Assembly: GCF_009769385.1 (NCBI RefSeq)
Contig: NZ_VKAB01000001.1
Span: 372,001 to 436,000, forward strand
DNA length: 64,000 bases
Reading direction: 5' to 3'
Source: Saccharothrix deserti
Lineage (GTDB): Bacteria; Actinomycetota; Actinomycetes; Mycobacteriales; Pseudonocardiaceae
Shown: one piece after another, positions 35,426 through 45,610 of the stretch
Layout of the letters: each line of letters starts with the position of its first letter
Numbering within the stretch: the stretch's first letter is position 1
Translations under genes and position numbers: made by a program
The notes under the pieces: generated by a model
Told to the model about the DNA's origin: nothing
The model's input: only the letters and a program-made list of their open reading frames with translations
The model's database searches: none

Positions 35426-36985
35426 TCAGCAACAAGGTTCGCCCGGCGTGCAGCGGCCCACCAACATCGGGCACGCGAAGCCGTAGTCCGGGTCCGGAGC
35501 CAACGGCAGGCGTTTGCGCGGGTTCTCCGCCGACCGGAAGACCGCCGCGGCCGGCGACGTCTTCAACGTCACGTTGGTGTGCGAAGCCTGCGCCTCGTAC
35601 GCGCCCGCCGTGAGCTTCACCACTTCCACACCACGCGCCAGGTCCGCCACGAACGCCCGTCCCCGGTGCCAGTACGGCGCGAACGACACCGCGCCCTCCG
35701 GCCGCCAGTACGCCACCTGGATCGGGTTCGCCGGGTCGGAGATGTCCAGGAACCGCGTCCCCTGCTCGTACCAGGAGTAGGCCACGATCCGCTCGTGCAC
35801 GTCGAAGTAGTGCGCCGAGCAGAACGCGTCCGGCCCCGGCAGCGTGCCTTCCTGGTCGTCCGGGCTCCACACGCCCACCGTCTTCAGGTGGAACGGCTGC
35901 TCCGGAGTCGCCCGCCACGACTCGCCGCCCTTCGAACCCTCCAGCGACGAGATCACGAACCGCCCCTGGTCCTCGCACGTCGCCGAGCCGAACGCCTCCT
36001 CGGTGTGCAGCAGCAGGCTGCCCGCCGGGTGCTCGCGCGACGGCCTGGGCCCGTCCTTCAGCGTCCGCCCGACCGGCCGGAACGAGTTGTGCGAGAACGA
36101 CGTCGGCATGTCCAGCTTCGGCGCCGCCCCGCCCGCGTACGGGATCGGGTCGTACGCCGTCGCCTCGCGCACCTGCCCGCTCAACGGATCGCGGTGCCAA
36201 CCGCGCGTGTGATACCCACGCGTCCCGCCCGTCCCGGCGACCCACGCGATGCCCGCCGCGTCCACCTGGACGTCGTGCGTCATGTGCGTCTCACCCTGGT
36301 TGCGGTTCAGGTCCACGTACGTGGCCAGGGTCTTCGGGTTGCGCGGGTCGCGGATGTCGGTGACGAACACCTTGCCGGAACGCCGGTAGGTGTCCGGATC
36401 GGTGGACGGCGTGCCGTCGTAGCCGGTCGTCCACAGGTATGAGCAGTCGTTGATGCACGACGTGATGTGGCCGGTGCCCATCGACTGGAAGCTCAGCACC
36501 TCCAGCCGCGCCGGGTCGGCGGCGGACACGAAGTAGACGCCGGTCGGCCGTTCGTTGCCGGGCTGCCGGCCGAACGCGCTGCGCTCGCGCGCCAGGAACA
36601 CCAGCTCGCGGTTCGGGTCGACGGTGACGTCCTCGTTCTCCCAGAACCGCTGCTCCGGGTCGTCGCCCGGCAGCGCCAGCTCCTGCTTGGTCAGGTGGTC
36701 CAACAGCTTCGGGTCGTCGACGTTCGTCACGTCGTAGGTCTTCAGCCCGAACGTGCCGCTGAGGAACATCACGTCACGGTGCCGGTGCTGCATGAAGTTG
36801 ATGGAGACGGCGCCCTCGGTCTCGGGGATCGCGTTGCGCAGCTCGACGTTCTTCGCCGCCGCCTGCAGGCCCGTACGCTCGGCTTCCGCGGTCTCCGGCA
36901 CCCGGGCGGATGCCGTGCCCTGGCCGGTGACACCACCGACCAAACCGACCAGCAACGCGGTCAGCACCCCTGCCACAACCCTCAT
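35426..36985 (-). CDS. Secreted LVIVD-repeat (beta-propeller-like) protein
   Basis: 519 residues from the ATG at 36983-36985 with AAGGAG upstream. Signal peptide MRVVAGVLTALLVGLVGGVTGQGTASA. Repeated segments FGLKTYDVTNVDDPKLLDHL, VFVTDIRDPRNPKTLATYVDL and TRFLDISDPANPIQVAYWRP are LVIVD-type blades, suggesting an extracellular propeller. The C-terminus is Cys-rich (CPMLVGRCTPGEPCC). No catalytic residues are recognised; function unknown. Confidence 0.78.
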   Translation of the reverse strand: MRVVAGVLTALLVGLVGGVTGQGTASARVPETAEAERTGLQAAAKNVELRNAIPETEGAVSINFMQHRHRDVMFLSGTFGLKTYDVTNVDDPKLLDHLTKQELALPGDDPEQRFWENEDVTVDPNRELVFLARERSAFGRQPGNERPTGVYFVSAADPARLEVLSFQSMGTGHITSCINDCSYLWTTGYDGTPSTDPDTYRRSGKVFVTDIRDPRNPKTLATYVDLNRNQGETHMTHDVQVDAAGIAWVAGTGGTRGYHTRGWHRDPLSGQVREATAYDPIPYAGGAAPKLDMPTSFSHNSFRPVGRTLKDGPRPSREHPAGSLLLHTEEAFGSATCEDQGRFVISSLEGSKGGESWRATPEQPFHLKTVGVWSPDDQEGTLPGPDAFCSAHYFDVHERIVAYSWYEQGTRFLDISDPANPIQVAYWRPEGAVSFAPYWHRGRAFVADLARGVEVVKLTAGAYEAQASHTNVTLKTSPAAAVFRSAENPRKRLPLAPDPDYGFACPMLVGRCTPGEPCC

Positions 36986-37071
36986 GCCCGCTCCTTCCGG
37001 TAATGGGGCCACTGCGGAGCGTGGCAGCGACGCCTGATCTGCGACTACCTCCGATCGGCTAGCTTTGGCTC

Positions 37072-37278
37072 GTGACCGAGCACGGGACCGAGCAGGCGAC
37101 GGTCAGCGAACATCACCCGGACGGCTCAGCGACCGTGCTGCGCGACGACGGTGTCCTGGTTGACGTGTCCGCCGAAGCGGTCGCCGAGGGCGGTTGGCGG
37201 TCACTGCGCGCAGGCCAACGCGTCACCCTCGTGCGCAACGCAGCGGGTGAAGTGTGGGGCGTCCTGCGGCCGGTGTGA
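37072..37278 (+). CDS. Small cold-shock/OB-fold-like protein
   Basis: 68 residues, GTG start. The pattern [29 protein letters not shown] then [22 protein letters not shown] resembles a cold-shock-domain barrel but lacks the aromatic RNP1 (KGFGFI) and RNP2 motifs, so RNA binding is uncertain. Such proteins are often encoded beside ppk in actinobacteria; here the ppk start follows 59 bp later. Confidence 0.6.
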   Translation: MTEHGTEQATVSEHHPDGSATVLRDDGVLVDVSAEAVAEGGWRSLRAGQRVTLVRNAAGEVWGVLRPV

Positions 37279-37337
37279 CGGGGAGTTCACCTCGCCGTCG
37301 GCTCCGATCAGCGCATAGTCGCCCATTCTGGGGAACA

Positions 37338-39617
37338 ATGCTGATCGTGAGCACGGAAAACACTCCCGAGCAGCCCGCGCCGAAACGACGGACGAGGACG
37401 CCGCGGGCCAAGCCCGCTGCGAGCGCCCCCCGCCGCCCCCGCCCGGCCGTCCGCCGCGGCGGCACGCGCGCGGGCACGACGGCGGCACAGCAGCCGGCGG
37501 ACACGTCGTCCCGGTCGTTCCCGAGCTCACCGCCCGCCGTGACGGCCACGGAGGCGCAGGCCGACCTGCCCGACGACCGGTACTTCAACCGGGAACTGTC
37601 CTGGTTGGACTTCAACGCCCGGGTGCTGGCGCTGGCCGAGGACGCCTCGCAGCCGCTGCTGGAGCGGGCGAAGTTCCTGGCGATCTTCGCCTCGAACCTG
37701 GACGAGTTCTACATGGTCCGGGTCGCCGGTCTGAAGCGCCGCGACGAGACGGGCCTGTCGGTGCGCAGCGCGGACGGGCTGACCCCGCGCGAGCAGTTGG
37801 CCGGCATCTCCAAGCGCACCCAGGAGCTGGTCGAGCAGCACGCCAGGGCGTTCCTCGACCACGTCCAGCCGGAGCTGGAGAAGCACGCGATCAGCATCGT
37901 CAACTGGGCGCAGCTGACCGATTTCGAGAAGCTGCGGCTGTCGAACTACTTCACCGACCAGGTGTTCCCGGTGCTCACGCCGCTGGCCGTGGACGCCGCG
38001 CACCCGTTCCCCTACATCTCCGGCCTGTCGCTGAACCTCGCCGTGACGGTGCGCGACCCGGAGGGCGGCGCGGAGCGGTTCGCGCGCATCAAGGTGCCGG
38101 ACAACGTGCCGCGCCTGGTCCGGGTGGAGAGCGACCGCACCAGCCCGACGGCGACGTTCCTGCCGTTGGAGGAACTGATCGCGGCGCACCTGGGCGAGCT
38201 GTTCGCGGGTATGCAGGTGATCGAGTGCCACGCGTTCCGGGTGACCCGCAACGCGGACCTGGAGGTCGAGGAGGACCAGGACGAGGACCTGCTCAAGTCG
38301 CTGGAACGGGAGCTGGCGCGGCGCCGGTTCGGTCCGCCGGTGCGGCTGGAGATCGCCGACGACATGACCGAGCACATGCTGGAACGGCTGCTGCGGGAGC
38401 TGGAGGTCGACCCGCACGACGTCGTCCAGGTGCCCGGTCTGCTGGACCTGTCGTGCCTGTGGCAGCTCTACAGCGTGGACCGCAAGCAGCTCAAGGACGC
38501 GCCGTTCGTGCCGTCGACGCACTCGGCGTTCGGCGAACGTGAGACGCCCAAGAGCATCTTCGCCACCCTGCGCGAGGGTGACGTGCTGGTGCACCACCCG
38601 TACGACTCGTTCTCCACGTCGGTGCAGCGGTTCATCGAGCAGGCGGCGGCCGATCCGCGGGTGTTGGCCATCAAGCAGACGCTGTACCGCACGTCGGGCG
38701 ACTCCCCGATCGTGGACGCGTTGATCGACGCGGCCGAGGCGGGCAAGCAGGTCGTGGCGCTGGTGGAGATCAAGGCGCGGTTCGACGAGCAGGCGAACAT
38801 CAAGTGGGCGCGGCAGCTGGAGAAGGCGGGCGTGCACGTCGTCTACGGCCTGATGGGGCTCAAGACGCACTGCAAGACGTCCCTGGTGGTGCGGCAGGAG
38901 GGCTCGCGGATCCAGCGCTACTGCCACATCGGCACCGGCAACTACAACCCGAAGACGGCGCGGCTGTACGAGGACATCGGCATCCTCACCGCCGAGCCGA
39001 CCATCGGCGCGGACCTCACCGACCTGTTCAACGTGCTCACCGGGTACGCCAGGCAGGACCACTACCGCAGCCTGCTGGTCGCGCCCTACGGCGTGCGGCG
39101 CGGGATCGTGGAGCGCATCGAGCGGGAGATCGAGCACGCGCGGGCCGGTGGGCCCGCCGGTGTGCGCATCAAGGTGAACTCGCTGGTGGACGAACAGGTC
39201 ATCGACTCGCTGTACCGGGCGTCGCAGGCGGGCGTCCAGGTCGATGTCGTCGTGCGCGGGGTGTGCGCGTTGAAGCCGGGCATCAAGGGGCTGTCGGACA
39301 ACATCCACGTCCGATCGGTCCTCGGCCGGTTCCTGGAGCACTCGCGGGTGTTCCACTTCGTCGGGTCCGGCGAGCACTGGATCGGCAGCGCCGACATGAT
39401 GCACCGCAACCTGGACCGGCGGGTGGAGGTGCAGGTGCGGGTGACGGACCCGAAGCTCACCGCGCAGCTGGACGCGATGATGGACTCGGCGCTGGAACCC
39501 ACAACGCGGTGCTGGGTGCTGCGGCCCGACGGCGAGTGGGAGGCGTCGCCGGCGGACGGCTCGAGCGTGCGCGACCACCAGACCGAGATGCTGCGCGCCC
39601 ACCGCGCGGTGGGGTGA
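37338..39617 (+). CDS. ppk: Polyphosphate kinase 1
   Basis: 759 residues from the ATG at 37338; the first 70 residues are a low-complexity basic/Pro tail ([16 protein letters not shown]). Ppk1 core: [52 protein letters not shown], the autophosphorylated His530 in [20 protein letters not shown], and [15 protein letters not shown]. Makes long-chain polyphosphate reversibly from ATP. Followed 4 bp later by mutT1, a conserved pair. Confidence 0.96.
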   Translation: MLIVSTENTPEQPAPKRRTRTPRAKPAASAPRRPRPAVRRGGTRAGTTAAQQPADTSSRSFPSSPPAVTATEAQADLPDDRYFNRELSWLDFNARVLALAEDASQPLLERAKFLAIFASNLDEFYMVRVAGLKRRDETGLSVRSADGLTPREQLAGISKRTQELVEQHARAFLDHVQPELEKHAISIVNWAQLTDFEKLRLSNYFTDQVFPVLTPLAVDAAHPFPYISGLSLNLAVTVRDPEGGAERFARIKVPDNVPRLVRVESDRTSPTATFLPLEELIAAHLGELFAGMQVIECHAFRVTRNADLEVEEDQDEDLLKSLERELARRRFGPPVRLEIADDMTEHMLERLLRELEVDPHDVVQVPGLLDLSCLWQLYSVDRKQLKDAPFVPSTHSAFGERETPKSIFATLREGDVLVHHPYDSFSTSVQRFIEQAAADPRVLAIKQTLYRTSGDSPIVDALIDAAEAGKQVVALVEIKARFDEQANIKWARQLEKAGVHVVYGLMGLKTHCKTSLVVRQEGSRIQRYCHIGTGNYNPKTARLYEDIGILTAEPTIGADLTDLFNVLTGYARQDHYRSLLVAPYGVRRGIVERIEREIEHARAGGPAGVRIKVNSLVDEQVIDSLYRASQAGVQVDVVVRGVCALKPGIKGLSDNIHVRSVLGRFLEHSRVFHFVGSGEHWIGSADMMHRNLDRRVEVQVRVTDPKLTAQLDAMMDSALEPTTRCWVLRPDGEWEASPADGSSVRDHQTEMLRAHRAVG

Positions 39618-39621
39618 GGCG

Positions 39622-40536
39622 TTGATCCGGGCAGCCGGCGCCGTGCTGTGGCGCGATGGTTCCGTGGCGGTCGTGCACAGGCCGCGTTATGACGACTGGT
39701 CCCTGCCCAAGGGGAAGGTGGACGCCGGCGAGACGGTGCCCGCGGCGGCGGTGCGGGAGGTGCTGGAGGAGACCGGGTTCCACGCCGTGCTGGGCCGGTA
39801 CCTGTGCCGGGTGACGTACCAGGCTTTCGGCAGGCCGAAGGTGGTGGACTACTTCAGCGCCCGTGCCGAGTCGGGGTCGTTCGTGCCGTCGGACGAGGTG
39901 GACGAGCTGCGGTGGGTGCCGTTCGCCGAGGCGGCTTCGCTGGTGACGCGGGACGAGGACCGGTCGGTGTTGGCGGCTTTCACGGCGGAGCCCGCGGATC
40001 TGGCGACGGTGTTGCTGGTGCGGCACGCGAAGGCGGGGAAGCGGGACAACTGGCCGGGGGACGACGACCTGCGGCCGTTGAGTTCGGCGGGGTGGCGGCA
40101 GGCGGGCGGGTTGCGTTCGATGCTGCCGTTGTGGGGGCCGGCCCGGGTCCACTCCGCGCCGCGGGTTCGGTGTGTGGAGACCGTTCAGGGGGTGGCGGAG
40201 GACTTGGGCGTCGGCGTGCTGCCGGAGCCCCGGCTGTCCGAGGAGGGGTACTGGCCGGACCGCGAGGCCGGGTTGGTGCGGCTGCTGGAGATCGCGGACG
40301 GGGTGGGGACGCCGGTCGTGTCCAGCCAGGGCGGGGTGATCCCGGACGTCGTGTCCACCCTCGCCGACCTGGGCGGTCTGTCGTTGGACGGGATGCCGTG
40401 CAAGAAGGGCAGCACGTGGCTGCTGGCGTTCCGCCGGCCGGAGCCGGGATGGTCTACTTCGGACTCGCACAACTCCTGGCCGCGGCTGGTGTCGGCCTAC
40501 TACTTCCCCACCGCCCTCCCCACTCCGACCACCTGA
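39622..40536 (+). CDS. mutT1: NUDIX hydrolase with histidine-phosphatase domain (MutT1 type)
   Basis: 304 residues, TTG start 4 bp after ppk. N-terminal Nudix box KVDAGETVPAAAVREVLEETGF; C-terminal phosphoglycerate-mutase-like domain with LLVRHAKAGKRDNW and HSAPRVRCVETVQ. This two-domain layout is that of mycobacterial MutT1 (Rv2985), which degrades 8-oxo-dGTP/GTP and Ap4A-type nucleotides. The C-terminal 20 residues after RPEPGWSTSDSHN are not conserved-looking and may reflect a drifted 3' end. Confidence 0.9.
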   Translation: MIRAAGAVLWRDGSVAVVHRPRYDDWSLPKGKVDAGETVPAAAVREVLEETGFHAVLGRYLCRVTYQAFGRPKVVDYFSARAESGSFVPSDEVDELRWVPFAEAASLVTRDEDRSVLAAFTAEPADLATVLLVRHAKAGKRDNWPGDDDLRPLSSAGWRQAGGLRSMLPLWGPARVHSAPRVRCVETVQGVAEDLGVGVLPEPRLSEEGYWPDREAGLVRLLEIADGVGTPVVSSQGGVIPDVVSTLADLGGLSLDGMPCKKGSTWLLAFRRPEPGWSTSDSHNSWPRLVSAYYFPTALPTPTT

Positions 40537-40671
40537 CCCCGCAGACCTTCGGCAAACCCACCCGCTCAGGCACCACGAATCGGCCACTCGGGCACCGAAC
40601 TCGGCCGGTCGGGTCACGGCGAGGGACCACTCGAGCACGGGGAGTTCTCCACAGGCGCCGGTTAGTACGCC

Positions 40672-40740
40672 AGAAATGTCAGACCCCGCCGGCAATATGA
40701 AGAACGGGGGACCCCCTGGCGGGGACCCTTGCGAAGCATC
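40672..40740 (+). repeat. Dispersed hairpin element, copy 3
   Basis: GAAATGTCAGACCCC, GCCGGCAATATGAAGAAC, then hairpin-like GGGGGACCCCCTGGCGGGGA followed by CCCTTGCGAAGCATC. Downstream of mutT1 and convergent with hupB. Stem arms have more mismatches than in copies 1 and 2. It is preceded by TTCTCCACAGGCGCCGG, like the lead-in of copies 2 and 4. Confidence 0.75.
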
Positions 40741-40769
40741 TCCATCACGTCGGCGAGCGGTGGGTTCCT

Positions 40770-41240
40770 CGGTGTCGGGACGTCGAGTTCGCGGTGCCTG
40801 AGTGCACAAGTCGCGGGCATTGAGCCGACAACGTCAGGTCTGAACGCCCGAGCGCGGGCTCGGTTCGCAACTCATGGTGTCCGAGTGCACGACTCGCGGT
40901 GTCCGAGTGGCCGGGGTTCACCGTGCCCGAGTGCCCAGCTCGCGTGTTCTGAGCGTTGAACTCGGGGGTCCTGAACGTAGGACTCACCCGGTCTGAACGT
41001 ACGACTCTCGCGTTCCGAAGGTACGACTCACGCGTTCCGAACGTAGGACACACCGGTTCTGAACGCAGTACTCGCGCGCGCTCCGAACAGGGGACAGACG
41101 CGTTCTGAAGGTGGGACACGCGGGTCTGGGCGTTCTGCTCACGCGTTCTTGGCGTGGGAGTCGCGGTGTTCCAGCGGTCGGCTCGCGGGGTTTGAGTGCG
41201 GCTCGCGGGAGTGGGCGCGATGGCGGGTGCGGGCGGGCAG
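40770..41240. repeat. 22-bp-period GAACGTAGGACACAC repeat array, locus B
   Basis: At least ten units between about 40945 and 41180 keep a 21-22 bp period: GGTCCTGAACGTAGGACTCA, GGTCTGAACGTACGACTCT, CGTTCCGAAGGTACGACTCA, CGTTCCGAACGTAGGACACA, GGTTCTGAACGCAGTACTCG, CGTTCTGAAGGTGGGACACG. Flanking stretches decay into GTGTCCGAGTGCACGACTCG-like units on the left and CGGTCGGCTCG-like units on the right. All are in one orientation. With copy 3 and the hupB terminator this fills the 891-bp gap between mutT1 and hupB; no gene is seen. Confidence 0.85.
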
Positions 41241-41347
41241 TGGGTAGCGAGGGTGCGCGGACAGGTGGCGTGTGGGACACGGAGTGGGGGTGGAGAAGGG
41301 CTTAGAGGGCTGAGGTGGGGTTTGGGTGGGGTGGGTGGGTTTGAACG

Positions 41348-41387
41348 CGCTCAGGGCCCGATGCGCGTCCGCATCGGGCCCTGAGCG
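41348..41387 (-). terminator. Hairpin terminator after hupB
   Basis: Perfect 17-bp arms (CGCTCAGGGCCCGATGC / GCATCGGGCCCTGAGCG), 6-nt loop, 40 bp beyond the hupB stop. Confidence 0.85.
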
Positions 41388-41427
41388 TGTGTGTTGCCTA
41401 CCTGGCCGGCGATCGCCCGGCCCGGTT

Positions 41428-42120
41428 TCACTTCTTCTTGGCCGGGGCCTTCTTCGCCGCGGGCTTCGCGGCAGCGGCCGTGGTGGTGGTCGCCTTTGCC
41501 GGGGTCGCCTTCGCCGTGGTGGCCTTCTTGGCCGCGGTCGCCGGCTTCGCTGCCGGGGTCGCCTTGGCCGCGGTCGTCTTCGCGGCGGTGGCCTTGGTCG
41601 CGGTGCTCTTGGCAGGCGCGGCCTTGGTGGCGGTGGCGGCGGGCTTCGCAGCCGCGGTGGTCCGGCGGGTCGCCGGAGCCTTCGTGGCTGCCGCAGCGGC
41701 GCGCGTGGCAGTACCGGTGCTACGCGTCGCGCGCGCAGTGGTGGTACGCGCGGTGGTGCTGCGAGTGGCCGGGGCCTTCGTGCCGGCGGCCGGCTTGGCC
41801 GCCGCCGCGGCCGCGGGCTTGGCGGCCGTGACGCGCGGCAGCTTCTTCGTGCCGCTGATGACGTCCTTGAACGTCGAACCCGCGCGGAACGCGGGAACGT
41901 TGGTCTTCTTGACCTTCACGGTCTCACCGGTGCGCGGGTTGCGAGCGGTGCGGGCCGCACGGGCACGCTTCTCGAAGACACCGAAACCGGTGATGTTGAC
42001 CTTCTCGCCCTTGTGGACGCTGCGGACGATGACGTCGACGAGCCCGTCGACAGCGGCAGCGGCGTTCTTCTTGTCGCCAAGGCGCTCGGCGAGCGCCTCG
42101 ATGAGCTGGGCCTTGTTCAC
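41428..42120 (-). CDS. hupB: DNA-binding protein HU with Ala/Lys/Pro-rich tail
   Basis: 230 residues, GTG start with GGGAGGG upstream. Residues 1-90 are a canonical HU fold ([52 protein letters not shown]). Residues 100-230 are a PAKKA/ATKA/TTARAT low-complexity tail like histone H1, the actinobacterial HupB/HupS layout. It compacts and protects the nucleoid. About 120 bp of leader between its start and the leuD terminator include an imperfect CCACGCC...GGCGTGG inverted repeat of unknown meaning. Confidence 0.95.
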   Translation of the reverse strand: MNKAQLIEALAERLGDKKNAAAAVDGLVDVIVRSVHKGEKVNITGFGVFEKRARAARTARNPRTGETVKVKKTNVPAFRAGSTFKDVISGTKKLPRVTAAKPAAAAAAKPAAGTKAPATRSTTARTTTARATRSTGTATRAAAAATKAPATRRTTAAAKPAATATKAAPAKSTATKATAAKTTAAKATPAAKPATAAKKATTAKATPAKATTTTAAAAKPAAKKAPAKKK

Positions 42121-42279
42121 CTTCAGTCCCTCCCAGGACGCTCACGGCCCTAGTCGGGCCGACTGATTGCCCACGGTAAGCCCATATGCAAGGAAATACC
42201 AATCGCCACGCCAGATTTTCCGTTGTGGCGTGGGCAATTACGACCTGTCGAGGGACACCTGAGCGGCCCCGGAGGGATC

Positions 42280-42324
42280 GAAGGGGCCGGATTCCCGCTG
42301 TTCGGAGGGGAATCCGACCCCTTC
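42280..42324 (-). terminator. Hairpin terminator after leuD
   Basis: Outer arms GAAGGGG / CCCCTTC and inner GGATTCCC / GGGAATCC stack with a short internal mismatch around an 11-nt loop, 5 bp beyond the leuD stop. Confidence 0.7.
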
Positions 42325-42328
42325 GGGG

Positions 42329-42931
42329 TCAGCTCGCGGGCACTGGATCGGTAGTCGGCAACCAACCCTGCCTGCGCTGCTCGAACTCGGTGATGTCGTC
42401 GGCGTGCCGGAGGGTCAGCGCGATGTCGTCCAATCCCTCCAGCAGCCGCCAGCGGGTGTACTCGTCGACCGTGAAGGGCGCGGTGAAGTCCTTCGCCACA
42501 ACGGTGTTGTTCGTCAGGTCGACGGTGACCTCGGTGCCGGGCTCGTTCTCGAGCAGCTTCCAGAGCAATTCGACATCGGACTGCTCGCACTGGGCGGCCA
42601 CGAGGCCCTGCTTGCCCGAGTTGCCCCGGAAGATGTCGGCGAACCGGGAGGAGATGACCACCCGGAAGCCGTAATCCATCAGCGCCCAGACGGCGTGCTC
42701 CCGGGACGACCCGGTGCCGAAGTCCGGCCCGGCGACCAGCACGCTGCCCGCGCGGAACGGTTCCTGGTTGAGCACGAACTGCTCGTCGCCGCGCCAGGCG
42801 GCGAACAGGCCGTCCTCGAAGCCCGTGCGGGTCACGCGCTTGAGGTAGACGGCCGGGATGATCTGGTCGGTGTCCACGTTGGACCTGCGCAGGGGAACGC
42901 CGACCCCGGTGTGCGTGGTGAACGCTTCCAT
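42329..42931 (-). CDS. leuD: 3-isopropylmalate dehydratase small subunit
   Basis: 200 residues. [38 protein letters not shown] and [18 protein letters not shown] are LeuD landmarks (aconitase swivel domain). With LeuC it isomerises 2- to 3-isopropylmalate in leucine synthesis. 15 bp after the leuC stop, so translated from the leuCD mRNA. Confidence 0.97.
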   Translation of the reverse strand: MEAFTTHTGVGVPLRRSNVDTDQIIPAVYLKRVTRTGFEDGLFAAWRGDEQFVLNQEPFRAGSVLVAGPDFGTGSSREHAVWALMDYGFRVVISSRFADIFRGNSGKQGLVAAQCEQSDVELLWKLLENEPGTEVTVDLTNNTVVAKDFTAPFTVDEYTRWRLLEGLDDIALTLRHADDITEFEQRRQGWLPTTDPVPAS

Positions 42932-42946
42932 GTTCGTAGAACTCCC

Positions 42947-44350
42947 TCAGACCAGGTCGGCGGGCGACGACAGGGTGCCCCGCACGGCGGTGGCGGCGGC
43001 CACGAGTGGCGAAACCAGGTGGGTGCGGCCACCCTTGCCCTGCCTGCCCTCGAAGTTTCGGTTGGAGGTCGACGCGCTGCGCTCACCCGGCTTGAGCTGG
43101 TCCGGGTTCATGCCCAGGCACATCGAGCAGCCGGCCTGACGCCACTCGGCGCCGGCCGCCAGGAACACTTCGTGCAGTCCTTCGGATTCGGCCTGTGCCC
43201 GCACCCGCATTGAACCGGGCACGACGAGCATCCGTACCCCCTCGGCGACCTTGTGCCCGCGCAGCACGGCCGCCGCCGAGCGCAGGTCCTCGATGCGGCC
43301 GTTGGTGCACGAGCCGAGGAACACGGTGTCGACGTGGATGTCGCGCAGCGGGGTGCCCGGCTCCAGCCCCATGTACGTCAGCGCCTTCTCCGCGGCCACG
43401 CGCTCGTTCTCGTCGACGATGGCCTCGGGGTCGGGCACGCTGGCGCTCAGCGGCAGGCCCTGACCGGGGTTGGTGCCCCAGGTGACGAACGGCGTCAGCT
43501 CGTCGGCGTCGAGGTGGACCTCGGCGTCGAACTCGGCGTCGTCGTCGGTGCGCAGGGTCTTCCAGTACTCGACGGCCGCGTCCCAGTCCGCGCCGGACGG
43601 CGCGTGCGGACGGCCCTCGATGTAGTCGAACGTGGTCTGGTCCGGCGCGATCATGCCCGCGCGGGCGCCCGCCTCGATCGACATGTTGCACACGGTCATG
43701 CGGGCTTCCATGGACAGCGCCTCGATCGCGCGCCCCCGGTACTCCAGGACGTAGCCCTGGCCGCCGCCGGTGCCGATCTTCGCGATCACCGCGAGGATGA
43801 TGTCCTTCGCCGTGACGCCGGGCTTCAGCTCGCCGTCCACGGTGATGGCCATGGTCTTGAACGGCCGCAGCGGCAGCGTCTGGGTGGCCATCACGTGCTC
43901 GACCTCGGACGTGCCGATGCCGAACGCCAAGGCGCCGAACGCGCCGTGCGTGGACGTGTGGCTGTCACCGCAGACGACCGTCATGCCGGGCTGGGTCAGG
44001 CCCAGCTGCGGGCCCACGACGTGCACGATGCCCTGCTCGGCGTCGCCCATCGGGTGCAGCCGGACGCCGAACTCCGCGCAGTTCTTGCGCAGCGTCTCGA
44101 CCTGCGTGCGCGACACCGGGTCGGCGATCGGGAGCTCGATGTCGATCGTCGGGACGTTGTGGTCCTCGGTGGCGATCGTGAGGTCGGGGCGGCGGAGCTG
44201 CCGCCCCGCCAGGCGCAGGCCGTCGAACGCCTGCGGGCTGGTCACTTCGTGCAGCAGGTGGAGGTCGATGTAGAGCAGGTCCGGCTCCGCGCCACTGCCG
44301 TGGCGCACGACGTGTGCTTCCCACACCTTCTCCGCGAGCGTGCGGCTCAT
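42947..44350 (-). CDS. leuC: 3-isopropylmalate dehydratase large subunit
   Basis: 467 residues from the ATG at 44348-44350. [56 protein letters not shown] and the CxxC in GCSMCLGMN (4Fe-4S cysteines) are present. Full family length. The gene is divergent from the IclR-type regulator at 44422, with a 71-bp shared promoter holding an inverted repeat. Confidence 0.97.
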   Translation of the reverse strand: MSRTLAEKVWEAHVVRHGSGAEPDLLYIDLHLLHEVTSPQAFDGLRLAGRQLRRPDLTIATEDHNVPTIDIELPIADPVSRTQVETLRKNCAEFGVRLHPMGDAEQGIVHVVGPQLGLTQPGMTVVCGDSHTSTHGAFGALAFGIGTSEVEHVMATQTLPLRPFKTMAITVDGELKPGVTAKDIILAVIAKIGTGGGQGYVLEYRGRAIEALSMEARMTVCNMSIEAGARAGMIAPDQTTFDYIEGRPHAPSGADWDAAVEYWKTLRTDDDAEFDAEVHLDADELTPFVTWGTNPGQGLPLSASVPDPEAIVDENERVAAEKALTYMGLEPGTPLRDIHVDTVFLGSCTNGRIEDLRSAAAVLRGHKVAEGVRMLVVPGSMRVRAQAESEGLHEVFLAAGAEWRQAGCSMCLGMNPDQLKPGERSASTSNRNFEGRQGKGGRTHLVSPLVAAATAVRGTLSSPADLV

Positions 44351-44389
44351 CGCAACTCTCCCAAGATCTGGACAGTCGATAGATCTGGA

Positions 44390-44408
44390 CTTCCCAGACA
44401 GTGGGAAG
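44390..44408. promoter_or_regulatory. Inverted repeat between leuC and ndgR, candidate operator
   Basis: CTTCCCA (44390-44396) and TGGGAAG (44402-44408) with a 5-bp spacer, 13 bp before the ndgR start. NdgR-type regulators bind the leuC-ndgR intergenic region in Streptomyces and Corynebacterium; that this repeat is the site is inferred. A GATCTGGAC direct repeat lies on the leuC side. Confidence 0.55.
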
Positions 44409-44421
44409 TTAGTATCGGCTT

Positions 44422-45123
44422 GTGGGACAGCATAGCGGGATCGGCGTGCTGGACAAGGCAGTGGCTGTCTTGAACGCCGTCGCAAAGGATCCGTGTGGGC
44501 TCGCCGAGTTGTGCAATCGGACGGGCTTGCCGAGGGCTACCGCGCACCGGTTGGCGGTCGGGCTCGAGGTGCACCGGTTGTTGCGACGGGGTTCGGACGG
44601 TCGCTGGCGTCCGGGCGCGGCACTGGCGGAGTTGGCGGGCGGAGCCACCGACCCGTTGCTCGACGCGGCGTCCTCGGTGTTGCCGAGGTTGCGCGACATC
44701 ACGGGCGAGAGCGTCCAGTTGTACCGACGGGACGGGATGCAGCGGATCTGCGTGTCTTCCGCGGAACCACCGAGTGGTTTGCGCGACACCGTGCCGATCG
44801 GCGCGCGATTGCCGATGACGGCGGGTTCCGGCGCGAAAGTCCTCGCCGCGTGGGCGGATCCCGGAACTCAACGTTCCGTTCTCGCCGATGCCGTTTACGG
44901 CGAGCGGACATTGTTGGAGGTTCGGCGTCGCGGATGGGCGCAGTCGGTAGCGGAACGGGAGCCGGGAGTCGCATCCGTTTCCGCGCCGGTAAGGGACAGC
45001 ACGGGCTCGGTCGTCGCGGCGGTGTCTGTTTCCGGCCCCATTGACCGCATGGGACGCCGTCCGGGCGCACGGTGGGCCGCAGACCTCCTAGCAGCGGCTG
45101 AGGCCCTCCAGACGCGTCTCTGA
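44422..45123 (+). CDS. ndgR: IclR-family regulator of leucine genes (NdgR/LtbR-like)
   Basis: 233 residues, GTG start. N-terminal winged helix ([36 protein letters not shown]) and the C-terminal IclR effector domain ([47 protein letters not shown]). Orthologues next to leuCD control leucine and other amino-acid genes. It should act on the shared leuC promoter; the tight divergent layout supports this. Confidence 0.9.
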   Translation: MGQHSGIGVLDKAVAVLNAVAKDPCGLAELCNRTGLPRATAHRLAVGLEVHRLLRRGSDGRWRPGAALAELAGGATDPLLDAASSVLPRLRDITGESVQLYRRDGMQRICVSSAEPPSGLRDTVPIGARLPMTAGSGAKVLAAWADPGTQRSVLADAVYGERTLLEVRRRGWAQSVAEREPGVASVSAPVRDSTGSVVAAVSVSGPIDRMGRRPGARWAADLLAAAEALQTRL

Positions 45124-45133
45124 CCGCACCTGA

Positions 45134-45160
45134 CCCCCGCCACCAGCAAGGTGGCGGGGG
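45134..45160 (+). terminator. Hairpin terminator after ndgR
   Basis: Perfect 11-bp arms (CCCCCGCCACC / GGTGGCGGGGG) with loop AGCAA, 10 bp after the stop codon. Confidence 0.8.
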
Positions 45161-45248
45161 CGCGACACCGGACCACCGCTCGGGGGTGCAGGGGGCGAAG
45201 CCCGCCTACCCGGGGTTTGGGGGTAGGACCCCCAATGCAAAAAGCGAA

Positions 45249-45282
45249 AGATCCCCGTTTCGCAACAGCGAAACAGGGATCT
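45249..45282 (-). terminator. Hairpin terminator after the tRNA genes
   Basis: 15-bp arms AGATCCCCGTTTCGC / GCGAAACAGGGATCT with one mismatch and loop AACA, 10 bp beyond the 3' end of tRNA-Glu on the minus strand. Confidence 0.75.
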
Positions 45283-45291
45283 CCCGATCTG

Positions 45292-45364
45292 TAGCCCCGA
45301 TGGGATTCGAACCCACGCTACCGCCTTGAGAGGGCGGCGTCCTAGGCCGCTAGACGACGGGGCC
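45292..45364 (-). tRNA. tRNA-Glu (CUC)
   Basis: 73 nt. The acceptor GGCCCCG pairs with CGGGGCT (one G-T). D-arm GTCTAGCGGCCTAGGAC, anticodon stem CCGCC/GGCGG around CTCTCAA so the anticodon is CUC, T-loop TTCGAAT. CCA is not encoded. It lies near gltX, which charges it. Confidence 0.95.
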
Positions 45365-45439
45365 AGGAACTTGATATTTACTTTGTCTTGCTGTCCTGCG
45401 TTGCGGGTAGCTTACCACACTCTGTTTTCTACCGCGCAG

Positions 45440-45511
45440 CTGGGGTACCAGGACTCGAACCTAGACTAACTGAACCAGAATCAGTCGTGCTGCCAATTAC
45501 ACCATACCCCA
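45440..45511 (-). tRNA. tRNA-Gln (CUG)
   Basis: 72 nt. The acceptor TGGGGTA pairs with TACCCCA, discriminator G. Anticodon stem ACTGA/TCAGT around TTCTGGT gives anticodon CUG; T-loop TTCGAGT. 75 bp upstream of tRNA-Glu on the same strand, probably one transcript. Actinobacteria usually charge this tRNA by GltX followed by amidation, consistent with gltX next door. Confidence 0.95.
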
Positions 45512-45610
45512 TTGGTTTCCCGGCTTGCTCCCTGTGGGTCTTGCTTCAGGGGCTGTCCGTTCCGCCGGGAGGAATACTAGACCACAGGCCCGGCGGAACG
45601 GAAATCGGGG

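Noticed and set aside
40770-41240. Possible CRISPR array at 40.8-41.2 kb
   Set aside because: The period is 22 bp with every position drifting; there is no constant repeat alternating with unique spacers and no cas gene nearby.
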